From assembly GCF_014836615.1 (NCBI RefSeq), contig NZ_JACSQN010000013.1:1-64000 (forward strand): a stretch of 64,000 bases of DNA, written 5' to 3'. Each line of letters opens with the position of its first letter. Positions within the stretch are counted from its first letter, which is position 1. A program made the position numbers and the translations under genes. Below are positions 50,929-60,110 of this stretch, piece after piece. Source of the stretch: Sporosarcina quadrami (GTDB lineage: Bacteria > Bacillota > Bacilli > Bacillales_A > Planococcaceae). The notes under the pieces are model-generated. The model worked only from the letters and a program-made list of their open reading frames with translations. It ran no database searches and had not been told where the DNA came from.

Positions 50929-51290
50929 CCTATACTGTATTTCAATGCGATTCTTACTCTATCATGTCAATAAACCTCAAAGTAAACTTTCAGAATTGAT
51001 GCCAATTCCTCTTCCGGCACTTCTTTTTTAATTTCTTTTCGACAGTAAAAAGAGGAAGGACGTTAGATATTTATCATGAATGCTGTGAGTCATATTGTAA
51101 AAGTTTGTCCTTTACACTGGGAGCAAAACGGATTAAAATTTCTGTTCTTTACTTCACGCTCGGCATAGCTTCGATGTTCCACGGTTTGTCCTGATGAAAA
51201 AGAATTACTGGAAATCTATATTTTGCTCTTTCTAGCTGTTTTCAACATCGAAATAATCATATCAATCTCTTGATCGGTCGATACGTTTCT

Positions 51291-51857
51291 CTAAAACCCA
51301 TATTCTTCATCTTTCATTTCTTGAATACTTTTATAAGCATTAACTAGAAGCACCGTATCTTCCGCTAATCGATCCATCCGAAAATGCACATCGTCATTGA
51401 CAATTTCTTTACGGTAGAAATCTTTTTCTTCTATAAATACGTATGTTGGAACAATATGTGCCTTCATATAGGCTAGAATCGGCTTCAGCTGTTGTTCCAC
51501 CATCAAATAGTGTTTCGCCGTCCCCGCTGTAACTAACATACTTACTACTTTATCTCGAAATGCATTGACGGGTAGTAAATCAAAAATATTTTTCAATGTT
51601 GCTGGTATAGAAGCTTGGAACGTTGGTGTTCCTATAATAATTGCGTCTGCAGCCATTATGGTTTCCAACACAAATTTTGTATCGCCCTCGTATTCCAAAT
51701 AATTACGTCCATCACTGAAGACCATTTCGAATTCCGCCAAATCCACTAAAGTTATCTCGACATCTGAGTGTTTATCATTCATAATTTTGTGCAAATAGTT
51801 CATAGCCGTCCTTGTTTTAGACCCGACATTGGAACCTGATAATAACACGACTTTCAT
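51291..51857 (-). CDS. NADPH-dependent FMN reductase family protein
   Basis: The 188-aa flavodoxin-like protein starts with the FMN phosphate loop VVLLSGSNVGSKTRTAMNYL and contains IIIGTPTFQASIPATLKNIF, the second FMN contact of the NADPH-dependent FMN reductase family. It is last in a three-gene operon with an LLM oxidoreductase (13 bp apart) and a dioxygenase. It probably supplies reduced flavin to the LLM enzyme or reduces quinones. An in-frame stretch of 24 codons follows its TAG stop. Confidence 0.92.
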   Translation of the reverse strand: MKVVLLSGSNVGSKTRTAMNYLHKIMNDKHSDVEITLVDLAEFEMVFSDGRNYLEYEGDTKFVLETIMAADAIIIGTPTFQASIPATLKNIFDLLPVNAFRDKVVSMLVTAGTAKHYLMVEQQLKPILAYMKAHIVPTYVFIEEKDFYRKEIVNDDVHFRMDRLAEDTVLLVNAYKSIQEMKDEEYGF

Positions 51858-51869
51858 ACTGGCACCTCC

Positions 51870-52928
51870 TTATTTTCCAACTGTATATTTCTTAATTGCC
51901 GGCAAGATTTCCGTCGCAATCAACTCAATATTTTTCATGATTTTATCGAATGGCACGCCACCGAAATCTATTTGAGCCATAAAACGTTGTTGGCCATAAA
52001 GTTCATATTGATAGAGCAATTTCTCAATAATCTGCTGAGGACTTCCAACCATTAATGCATCCCGATAATCAGTTGACTGAGCAAACTGTTGTTTAGGATA
52101 ACCCCCACCTCTTAAAGCCTGCATCCCTGTATCTAAATGAGGATAATATTCACGCAGCGCTTCTTGTGTCGTCTCCGCAGTATAAAACAAACTTGTCGTA
52201 GCAATTGGCAAAGCCGTTGAATCAAAGCCATTGCGTTGTGCCGCCTCACGATAGGCATCTACAGCTACCTTAAAATTGATAGCTGGTCCGCCAAGTGTTG
52301 TAAGCATCATTGGCACTCCTGCATAGCCTGCTTTAATCGCACTGGCAGGTGGTCCACCTACAGCACGCCATATAGGCAAATGCCCATTTTGTGGTTGTGG
52401 TAAGATCATAGCATTTTCCAAAGGTGCACGAAATTGTCCTTCCCACGTCACTTTTTCTTCATCGTTTAATCTCATCAGAAGCTCTAACTTTTCTTCAAAT
52501 AATTCTTCATAATCCTGTACATCGTATCCGAGTAAACTGTATGCCCCTATCCGTGAACCTCGTCCAGCAACAATTTCAGCTCGACCTTTTGATATTAAAT
52601 CAAGCGTTGCAAAGTCTTCATAGACGCGAACAGGATCTGATACACTTAACACCGTTGCAGAACTAGCAATTTTAATAGTTTTTGTGGCTTGAGCAATCGC
52701 CCCTAAAATAACCGTATGTGCTTGTGTTGTAAAATGCGTTTGATGACTTTCACCAACAGCAAATACATCCAGTCCCGCTTCCTCCGCTAGCTTACTTGCC
52801 TCAATTATTTCCTGAATACGTTGTTCAGCGCTAATGCCGCTTCCGGTATGCGGATTTATTAGATGATCACCAATCGAATATAAACCGAATTCAAGTCCTT
52901 TAGTTGTATCTATACGGTATTTTTCCAT
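51870..52928 (-). CDS. LLM class flavin-dependent oxidoreductase
   Basis: The 352-aa TIM-barrel enzyme of the luciferase-like monooxygenase family starts EKYRIDTTKGLEFGLYSIGD and has AEEAGLDVFAVGESHQTHFT and GRAEIVAGRGSRIGAYSLLG, the blocks of the F420/FMN-dependent group found beside MhqO-type dioxygenases. The ATG at 52928 is preferred (GGAG 9 nt upstream); another ATG lies two codons before. It lies 14 bp after the dioxygenase gene. Expected role: monooxygenation or reduction of aromatic or quinone compounds. Confidence 0.9.
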   Translation of the reverse strand: MEKYRIDTTKGLEFGLYSIGDHLINPHTGSGISAEQRIQEIIEASKLAEEAGLDVFAVGESHQTHFTTQAHTVILGAIAQATKTIKIASSATVLSVSDPVRVYEDFATLDLISKGRAEIVAGRGSRIGAYSLLGYDVQDYEELFEEKLELLMRLNDEEKVTWEGQFRAPLENAMILPQPQNGHLPIWRAVGGPPASAIKAGYAGVPMMLTTLGGPAINFKVAVDAYREAAQRNGFDSTALPIATTSLFYTAETTQEALREYYPHLDTGMQALRGGGYPKQQFAQSTDYRDALMVGSPQQIIEKLLYQYELYGQQRFMAQIDFGGVPFDKIMKNIELIATEILPAIKKYTVGK

Positions 52929-52942
52929 TTTCATTCTCTCCT

Positions 52943-53884
52943 TTAATCTAGAGGTTGTAATTTCTCTTCAATTTCCGCACGTTTCTCTTCTAAAAAAGGT
53001 GGTAAATCTAATTTCCCCCCTAATGCTTCGACTGTTGAATCTCTTGTAAATCCAGGTCCATCAGTCGCAATTTCAAATAAAATACCGTTCGAATCACGAA
53101 AATATAAACTTTGGAAGTAATAACGATCAACGACGCCAGATGAATCGAATCCACGTTCTTTTACTACGCCCTCCCAATACTTGAGCTCTTCTTCGTTTTT
53201 TGCACGAATCGCAAGATGATGAATACTCCCTCGGCCTGGCTTTTCACTTGGACCTTCCTGTTGTTTCAATACAATTTCACCAAATACTTGCCCTTCAATC
53301 GACTGATATATTGCTTCCTCCTCCGAATGAACTACTTCTACATAGCCAAAGAGCTCCCGCAACGTTTTAGCCGTACGTTCCAAATAACGCACAGTTATTT
53401 CTGTCGTCCCCATACCTAAAATACGATGCTTTTTCTCTACGGCTGAATCTTCCCAAGCGGACCAGAACTTCGGGATTTCTGCGTCTTCGTTATTCAATAA
53501 AATAAGACGTAATCCTTCCGAATCTTCAAACGGAAGTGCTGCACGACCCGCATACGTTGTAATTTCACCATGCGTAACATCAAATTGTTCAAACCGTTCT
53601 TTCCAATAGATTAGACTTTCAAATGACGGGACGAGTAAGCCGATTTGTGTAATTGCATTTGTTCCATAAACCGTTCTTCCAGCGTTTGTAATTTCAAAAA
53701 AGGACAATTCCGTTCCTGCACTTCCAGTTAAATCTCCGTAAAACAAGTGATACATTGTCGGGCTATCTTGGTTAACTGTTTTTTTCACCCGGCGCAACCC
53801 TAATACTTTTTCATAGAATTGATTGTTCACTTGCGCGTTTTTTGTAATCATTGAAATATGGTGATGTCCTAGTATTTTATACAT
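52943..53884 (-). CDS. Ring-cleaving dioxygenase (MhqO-like, VOC superfamily)
   Basis: The 313-aa protein contains two vicinal-oxygen-chelate domains, the first starting LGHHHISMITKNAQVNNQFY and the second at about residue 152. Candidate metal ligands are H8 or H9 near the start, H218 (SIHHLAIRAK) and E267 (GILFEIATDGPGF). MhqO-type enzymes open hydroquinone rings. AGGAGGGGT precedes the ATG. It is the first gene of the operon and lies 50 bp from a divergently placed... in fact co-directional MarR gene upstream, with a MarR-type palindrome between them. Confidence 0.92.
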   Translation of the reverse strand: MYKILGHHHISMITKNAQVNNQFYEKVLGLRRVKKTVNQDSPTMYHLFYGDLTGSAGTELSFFEITNAGRTVYGTNAITQIGLLVPSFESLIYWKERFEQFDVTHGEITTYAGRAALPFEDSEGLRLILLNNEDAEIPKFWSAWEDSAVEKKHRILGMGTTEITVRYLERTAKTLRELFGYVEVVHSEEEAIYQSIEGQVFGEIVLKQQEGPSEKPGRGSIHHLAIRAKNEEELKYWEGVVKERGFDSSGVVDRYYFQSLYFRDSNGILFEIATDGPGFTRDSTVEALGGKLDLPPFLEEKRAEIEEKLQPLD

Positions 53885-53902
53885 AGTAACCCCTCCTAGT
53901 TT

Positions 53903-53918
53903 ACTTGACTAATCAAGT
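53903..53918. promoter_or_regulatory. MarR/MhqR-type operator palindrome
   Basis: ACTTGA-CTAA-TCAAGT is a perfect inverted repeat between the MarR gene and the dioxygenase gene. A related sequence (ACTCAATTGATGT near 54419-54431) lies upstream of the MarR gene. Both suit control by the adjacent regulator. Confidence 0.7.
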
Positions 53919-53934
53919 GATTGTGCAAAAAAAA

Positions 53935-54378
53935 TTACTCCGGTGGAAATTTTTTTTGCTGACTATGTTTATGCACACGTGTTATTAGCTTGTATAGTTG
54001 TTTTTCTTCTTCTTTAGTCAATACATCTTCGAAAAATGAAGATTGAAACATCAGCTGGGCTGGCAAAGCCTCTTCTAAAACTGCTTGAGCCTTCTCAGTC
54101 AGACTAATCGTCTTCGTTTTCCATTCTTGTTTACGTACAATATAGCTTTCTTTTTCAAGTCGAGCGAGCATGCGGGAAATACCACCTTGCGTCACAACCA
54201 CTTTTTCAGCTAATTCACTTTGTGTAATTGGTTGGTATACTTGAATTTGCGCAAGTACATCAAATTGAGCAGTCGTTAAATCAAACCGTTTTAAAAACTC
54301 ATTCGATAATTGGTTACTTTGATTGGCAAAACGCATTAAACGTAACCAAATTAACGACCCCATCGTATTATTACGCAT
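53935..54378 (-). CDS. MarR family regulator (MhqR-like)
   Basis: The 147-aa protein has the MarR winged helix ([20 protein letters not shown] and [20 protein letters not shown]). MhqR of B. subtilis (145 aa) represses mhq genes and reacts to quinone-like electrophiles; here the neighbouring genes are the same types (dioxygenase, oxidoreductase, flavin reductase), so a similar role is inferred. The protein has no cysteine, consistent with MhqR-like ligand sensing and against thiol-based sensing. AGGGAGG precedes the ATG. Confidence 0.9.
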   Translation of the reverse strand: MRNNTMGSLIWLRLMRFANQSNQLSNEFLKRFDLTTAQFDVLAQIQVYQPITQSELAEKVVVTQGGISRMLARLEKESYIVRKQEWKTKTISLTEKAQAVLEEALPAQLMFQSSFFEDVLTKEEEKQLYKLITRVHKHSQQKKFPPE

Positions 54379-54621
54379 ATTATTTCCCTCCCTACCACTA
54401 GCTCTATTATCACTTTACTACTCAATTGATGTATAAGCAAGCTAAGTCGCCACTATTCTAAACGAATCGCATTAAAATTAATACTGTTTCCTAGTTCTTT
54501 TGCTACTTGTATCGCTATTGGCATACCAGCTCGTAGCGTATCTTACGTACCCAAAAAAGTGTAGTCTTTATGACGGCGAGCGTATTTATGAAATTTTTTG
54601 TATTCATCACAATCGATAGAA

Positions 54622-57303
54622 TCAGCGCCACCCGCTAATTCTATCTGCTTTTGCTACAAACGCTGCAGACAAGGCCTTCATTCGTGCTGATAGAAGTTCT
54701 TTTCTGCCTTCCACTGTGCGTGTATAAATGAGTTCACAGTCTCCGAGCCGTCGTTCGCACTCCACTTGGAGATACTGGGCATATTCTTTTTTCCTTCCGA
54801 TTTCTCCGGGAATGGCATGAATATCTTTTCGTTTTATGAAATTGCCTGTTTTTCGAACGATTAAATATCTAGGATTTTCAATAGGGTCTATAAACTCTTT
54901 TAAAGCGTTCATAAATACATTCTTTTCATGTGTTGTACCATCCATAAGCCAGCAAGTATAGTTCCCCATCCTATCTGCCACTACGTGAATCATGCCTTCT
55001 TGAAGTGGTGTATGCACAGCCTTAGCATGATAAAGTGACAAATATATAATTTTTCCAATCTCCGCCATGCTTAACTCGACAGAAGGATGTTTCATGTATA
55101 ATCTTACAACCTTGATAATTGTCGGAAGACCAAACAATATACCAACAATCAAACCTAGTGATAAACCAGTTTTAAGCGGGACACCTCGGAAGTTCGTCAA
55201 AAAATTAGTTGCGTCAAAAACTTCACCTATAACGGTAAAAGCCGCGATCCAAGCCAATGCCTTCATTGAATGCGGGAGAAAATAAGGTCGAGGTAAAGAA
55301 CTTCTTTCCGCAATGAGCTCTTCTGTCATTTCCCGACCTTTTGCAATGGCGAGTTGCCATCGTTCAAACAACTGATCGCGTTTGGAAGCTTTCGCAAAGG
55401 TCAACTCATTAATCAAGTTAATTTTACTAGGTGTAAAAGGTGCTTTTTCTAACTCAAGTCTCGCCATGCCAGTTTCAATAACGTCTTCTTTTTCGCTAAC
55501 ACCAACAAGTGAACGAAAACGGCGAGCAAGCAAATTATAGTCATAGCCCGGGTCTTCTACATCCCGGTCCACACAAACGAGATGCCAAATAGACGATGTT
55601 TTACTAGGATTATTCCGGTCTATTCTGATTGCCCTTCCACGCATTTGGTTCGATTGCATGAACGAACCAACATAAGAGGCCATGATGAGCGAGTTAACAC
55701 ATGGTGCATCCCATCCTTCCCCAAGCAACGCAGCTGTTCCAACAAGGACATCCACTTCACCAGAAGAAAATACCTCTGTTATGACTGAAACCATCTTTTG
55801 CCGATTGACAGCAGTCAAATCAGCCCGAATATAAGACGAATCATGCGCCAACGTATTCCATTGCATTTCAATGGAATAGCGTTTTGAGATTTCATCCACA
55901 AGAGTTTGTTCGCTTGTCGGCAGGATAACAAGTGATCCTGTAAGAACTGCGACTTTAACATGCAAGCCGGCATCTCGCCTGATTTTCTCAAAAATCGGCA
56001 CTACACCTATACGAACGAGCGGTAATTCATCGCCTGCTTTTACAGGTAAATCCAGAAGACGAATATAATCTGTCAGGATCACCATCCGCAGCTTCTCTTT
56101 TAGCAGCCCTTTTTCAAATTTCACAATCTCACAAATGCTGTTTAACTTTGACATACTATGTGTCAATTTCCGATTCATTTTTTCCGTTGAAAGCAGTCTG
56201 ACTTTCCGTCGTTCAATTGCCCCTATTTTTGAAAGCCGGCTTTTCAGTTCATTTCGCAGTTTCAAGTCATCCGTTATTCTTTCATCAGAAAACAAAATGC
56301 CAGTTAAAAGTTCTTCAAACGACTCAATTGTGAAGGCAGGCAATGTGTGTTCCGGCATTCCTATAATTGGTAATGCCTCTTTATAAAGATTACTGCCTAT
56401 ATGTTTGAGGTAAATTAACATACTTGAAAAATACGCTGGATCATCTAATATTTCAGGAATGTGTTCCATGGGGTTTTTCATCCACGGATGATTTTCGAGC
56501 AGTTCTTGAAGGCGCCTGTCGCCAAGACTCTCTAAAACAAATCGATCCGTCTCTTCCCGGAAGTGAAGAATCATGCTCAATTCTTCTCCTTCAGGAACCG
56601 AAAAGTGAACATAATCTTGGTGCGGACAAAGTTCTTTCTCTTTCACAAGTTCAGGAACACTTATTTCAAGGTCAATTGAGCCGCATAACTGGACATATCG
56701 TTGCCATTCCCCCGTGGAGACATCGAATGGTGGTGTAGCTGTTAAAGCAACTACGATTACATCCGAAAGAGTTTCCTTGAGACTTATCATCGACTGCCAC
56801 CAAGCCGTACGTAAATGATGTGCTTCATCCAAAATAAGCGTACCAAATCCTAACCTGACAATCTCTTGCTGGATTCGAGCACTTTCCGACTTTGTAACCT
56901 CCTGATATTTCTCAGGCTCAAAGTCATCTATAGTTTCATTTTCACTATCTCCGGAAATTTCACTTTCTTTATAAATACTATGTAATGATTGGTAGGTCGT
57001 TACCGTAATAAACTTCGGTTGCGTAATATCCATGGATATCCATTCAGGCTTCCCTTCTTGCAAAAACAATTCAGTGAAGCGGTCTTTCCATTGTTGCTTT
57101 ATCGCTAAAGTAGGCGCCACGATTAATGTCGGTCTATTTATTCTCAACATAATTTCAAGCCCTAACACAGTTTTTCCTGAACCAGGCGGCGCAACAAGGT
57201 GAAATTGGCCATTTGCAATATGATCATTCAACTCTTGAAGAATACGGGACTGGTACGACCGCCATTCATAACAAAACTTAATGCCTTTCGGGAATGCATT
57301 CAT
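54622..57303 (-). CDS. SF2 DEAD/DEAH-box helicase-like protein with C-terminal membrane segments
   Basis: The 893-aa protein has helicase motifs I (APPGSGKT, 38-45), II (DEAH, 159-162), III (TATP, 188-191), V (GTAALLGEGWDAP, 522-534) and VI (QMRGRAIR, 553-560). Between the two RecA-like cores lies a ~200-residue insert (about 215-410). Unusually, two hydrophobic helices follow at about 680-697 and 710-732, with a ~160-residue C-terminal domain of unknown fold. AAAGGAG lies 10 nt before the ATG. It is monocistronic and divergent from topB. It resembles the ATPase of restriction or phage-defence systems, but has no nuclease domain I can see. Confidence 0.88.
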   Translation of the reverse strand: MNAFPKGIKFCYEWRSYQSRILQELNDHIANGQFHLVAPPGSGKTVLGLEIMLRINRPTLIVAPTLAIKQQWKDRFTELFLQEGKPEWISMDITQPKFITVTTYQSLHSIYKESEISGDSENETIDDFEPEKYQEVTKSESARIQQEIVRLGFGTLILDEAHHLRTAWWQSMISLKETLSDVIVVALTATPPFDVSTGEWQRYVQLCGSIDLEISVPELVKEKELCPHQDYVHFSVPEGEELSMILHFREETDRFVLESLGDRRLQELLENHPWMKNPMEHIPEILDDPAYFSSMLIYLKHIGSNLYKEALPIIGMPEHTLPAFTIESFEELLTGILFSDERITDDLKLRNELKSRLSKIGAIERRKVRLLSTEKMNRKLTHSMSKLNSICEIVKFEKGLLKEKLRMVILTDYIRLLDLPVKAGDELPLVRIGVVPIFEKIRRDAGLHVKVAVLTGSLVILPTSEQTLVDEISKRYSIEMQWNTLAHDSSYIRADLTAVNRQKMVSVITEVFSSGEVDVLVGTAALLGEGWDAPCVNSLIMASYVGSFMQSNQMRGRAIRIDRNNPSKTSSIWHLVCVDRDVEDPGYDYNLLARRFRSLVGVSEKEDVIETGMARLELEKAPFTPSKINLINELTFAKASKRDQLFERWQLAIAKGREMTEELIAERSSLPRPYFLPHSMKALAWIAAFTVIGEVFDATNFLTNFRGVPLKTGLSLGLIVGILFGLPTIIKVVRLYMKHPSVELSMAEIGKIIYLSLYHAKAVHTPLQEGMIHVVADRMGNYTCWLMDGTTHEKNVFMNALKEFIDPIENPRYLIVRKTGNFIKRKDIHAIPGEIGRKKEYAQYLQVECERRLGDCELIYTRTVEGRKELLSARMKALSAAFVAKADRISGWR

Positions 57304-57489
57304 CTAGTCGCCACTCCTTTATTGTGTATTTTTACAACTCGCTTCTTTACTCTACGCGTTGAATGTCCTCGAAGTTTCAATCCATCGAGATGCTTTGAAT
57401 TAATCATAAAGGGTTGCAGGGATTGGAAAAGTACCAAGTGTCATAATGCATATAGAGAATTTGACTTGGGGACTCCACCAATGGTTTGA

Positions 57490-57701
57490 ATGGTAACAGG
57501 CATTATTTAAGTCGCTGGTGCTGCACTACTAATCATTGGATATTGGGTACCAAGCTCGGCACTAATTGGGGCACATCTACTTGGTATTACAGGAATCGGG
57601 GCATTATAACGCATGTTCGTATAAAGGATTCATTTAAAGATACAGCAATGATTTTATTACTTGCAATTCTATCATTCATAGTATTGTTAATGCATTTATA
57701 A
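57490..57701 (+). pseudogene. Degenerate small membrane protein gene
   Basis: The frame from ATG at 57490 reads MVTGII, TAA, then VAGAALLIIGYWVPSSALIG and GITGIGAL up to TAA at 57609. A second frame carries on with IKDSFKDTAMILLLAILSFI and ends LLMHL before TAA at 57701. Together they resemble a ~70-aa protein with two or three membrane helices, broken by a stop codon and a frameshift. It fills part of the 565-bp gap between the helicase gene and topB; the remainder shows nothing further. Confidence 0.5.
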
Positions 57702-57868
57702 ATCTTTTAAAAAGTAACAAATCCGGATTATTCTAATATACGATTAGTAGAAGATATATGAGAAGCATATGTTTTATTCTCCACACTCCCTCATAGCAAC
57801 CCACCCTAAAATATGAGATAATCAACCTAACAGAACGAACGTAATACAGATAAAATTGAGGTGCCTCC

Positions 57869-60004
57869 ATGAAACCAGTAATCCTAGCTGAAAAACCATC
57901 CCAGGCGAAAGCGTATGCAGACGCTTTTTCGGTGCGCAAATTTGAAGGCTATATGGAAATCCAAGCGTGCCCGGTTTTCCCGGAAGGTGCTTATATAACA
58001 TGGGGTGTCGGCCATTTGGTGGAATTGAAGGAGCCTCATACCTATAACCCTGCCTGGAAACGCTGGTCGCTTGGGAGCTTGCCGATTTTACCGGAGCGCT
58101 ATGAATTTCAGGTCGCAAAAGGGAAATTCAAACAGTTTCAGGTCGTGAAGAAGTTGGTTCGTGGGACGGATACGGTCATTAATGCATGTGACGTCGATCG
58201 CGAAGGATCGAATATCTTCTATAGCATTTATTATCAAACTGGCGCGCGAAATCAGACGATCAAGCGGCTGTGGATCAATTCGCTTGAAGTCGATGAAGTG
58301 CGGAAAGGGTTTGCGAGTTTGCGGGATAATCGCAAGGATCTCATGATGTATGAGGAAGCGAAAGCACGCCAGATCAGTGATTGGCTTGTTGGTATGAATG
58401 GTTCGAGGCTGTATACGCTGCTGTTGAAAGCAAAAGGTGTTCAAGAGGTGTTTCCGATTGGACGCGTGCAAACTCCTACTGTCTATCTGATCTATCAACG
58501 GCAGATGGAAATCGAAAATTTTGTATCAGAGCCATTTTTCGAAGTGGAAGCGACGTTTACGGCGGAGCACGGTACGTATAAAGGAAAAGCAAAAGCAAAG
58601 GAACCGAAGCGTGAGATCATTCAGGAGTTACTAAGAAAGCACGGTCTCAAGCTTAGTTCACCAGGCATTGTCTCTTCTGTTACGCACACCGAAAAGCGGA
58701 CGCCACCACCGCAATTGCATGCCCTCTCTACGTTGCAAGCGACAGCGAACCGACGATGGAAGACAAGCCCGGCGGATGTGTTGAAAATCATGCAAGGGCT
58801 CTATGAGAAAAAGCTCGTCACGTATCCAAGAACGGATGCCAGACATATTACGCCGAACGAATTTGCGTATTTGAAGGACCAGGTCGGCGATTACCAGCAA
58901 CTGATCAATCATCCCTTCCCTGTCGCTTCGCTTGCCCCAAAAAAGCGCTATGTCGACAGCTCGAAAGTGCAGGAACACTATGCGATCATTCCGACAAAAA
59001 AGATTCCAACACAAGCGGTTCTTGGACGGTTGTCTACGCTTGAACGGAATTTGTATGAGGAGGTCGTCCGTACGACTCTTGCGATGTTTCATACGGATTA
59101 TTTGTATACGGAAACGAAAGTGACGACGGATGTGAATGGACTTTCTTTCTTCACGACAGGCAAAACTGAGCGCGATCAGGGATGGAAGGCTTTATTCCAA
59201 CGGTCGAAAGAGGAAAAGGATGAGCCTTCCTTGCCGCCACTGCGCAACGAGGAACCTGTTCAAAGTAAGATTGCCATTAAAGAAGGCAAGACAATGCCGC
59301 CTAAACCGTATACAGAAGGGCAACTCATCGCCATGATGAAAACATGCGGGAAGCTTGTCGAGGATAAAGGCGAGACGGATATTCTGAAAGAGATTGAAGG
59401 GCTCGGTACGGAAGCGACACGGAGTAATATTATTGAAACGATTAAAAAGCATGGGTATATTGCTGTATCGAAAAATATCGTGTCCATTACTGCTAAAGGC
59501 CGGGTTCTTTGTCAAGCGATTGAAGGGAACTTGCTTGCCAGTCCGTCGATGACTGCGAAATGGGAAGCGTATTTGCGGAAAATCGGTAACGGTGAAGGAA
59601 CCGGGCAGCATTTCCTTGATAATATCGGGAAGTTCATTACGAATCTATTGGACGAAGTACCGCGGCAGTTGGAAGCGACGACGATTGACGCATCACTTGT
59701 GCCGCCACGCGCCACAAAATCGTACGGTTCCTACCAGGCTGTCGAAGTTGCCCCCTGCCCGCACTGCAAGACAGGGATGATCCTGGCACGGAAATCGTTT
59801 TATGGTTGCAGTAACTACAAAAGTGGCTGTAAGCAGACTTTTCCGGGCATCTATCTGAAAAAGAAATTGACTCCTGCGCAAGTGAAACTGTTATGCACGA
59901 AAGGCAAAACGAATGTCATTAAGGGCTTCACTGCCAATAACGGCAATAAGTTCGATGCCAGTCTGTCTCTTGAAGATGGGAAATTGAATTTGGTGTTTGT
60001 GTAA
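57869..60004 (+). CDS. topB: DNA topoisomerase III
   Basis: The 711-aa type IA topoisomerase starts with the TOPRIM fold (ILAEKPSQAKAYADAF, and the acidic CDVDREG at 107-113), has the catalytic tyrosine Y319 in LVTYPRTDARHI and ends with a zinc-ribbon-like C4 motif (CPHCKTGMILARKSFYGC) before a short tail. It decatenates DNA by single-strand passage. Bacillus TopB is ~727 aa. GAGGTG precedes the ATG. The Bacillus-type TopB works with RecQ-like helicases; here an SF2 helicase is the divergent neighbour. Confidence 0.95.
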   Translation: MKPVILAEKPSQAKAYADAFSVRKFEGYMEIQACPVFPEGAYITWGVGHLVELKEPHTYNPAWKRWSLGSLPILPERYEFQVAKGKFKQFQVVKKLVRGTDTVINACDVDREGSNIFYSIYYQTGARNQTIKRLWINSLEVDEVRKGFASLRDNRKDLMMYEEAKARQISDWLVGMNGSRLYTLLLKAKGVQEVFPIGRVQTPTVYLIYQRQMEIENFVSEPFFEVEATFTAEHGTYKGKAKAKEPKREIIQELLRKHGLKLSSPGIVSSVTHTEKRTPPPQLHALSTLQATANRRWKTSPADVLKIMQGLYEKKLVTYPRTDARHITPNEFAYLKDQVGDYQQLINHPFPVASLAPKKRYVDSSKVQEHYAIIPTKKIPTQAVLGRLSTLERNLYEEVVRTTLAMFHTDYLYTETKVTTDVNGLSFFTTGKTERDQGWKALFQRSKEEKDEPSLPPLRNEEPVQSKIAIKEGKTMPPKPYTEGQLIAMMKTCGKLVEDKGETDILKEIEGLGTEATRSNIIETIKKHGYIAVSKNIVSITAKGRVLCQAIEGNLLASPSMTAKWEAYLRKIGNGEGTGQHFLDNIGKFITNLLDEVPRQLEATTIDASLVPPRATKSYGSYQAVEVAPCPHCKTGMILARKSFYGCSNYKSGCKQTFPGIYLKKKLTPAQVKLLCTKGKTNVIKGFTANNGNKFDASLSLEDGKLNLVFV

Positions 60005-60021
60005 GGTGAATACCTATTAAA

Positions 60022-60055
60022 GAAACGGCACTTCCACATAAGAAGGGCCGTTTTA
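60022..60055 (+). terminator. Probable terminator of topB
   Basis: AAACGGC-CTTC and GAAG-GGCCGTTT form a stem with one mismatch; the T-run (TTTT) is short. Confidence 0.55.
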
Positions 60056-60110
60056 ATGTATTCAAAATCCAGTTAGTGGATTCACTTCTTCGACTAAAAA
60101 CTCCATATAA

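Noticed and set aside
50715-50945. 76-codon minus-strand frame
   Set aside because: Runs through the long hairpin at 50860-50928, odd composition and no ribosome site.
57486-57701. 71-codon plus-strand frame as an intact gene
   Set aside because: Its first half is not protein-like; the membrane-like part of the first half is in another frame, so the locus is better read as a pseudogene.
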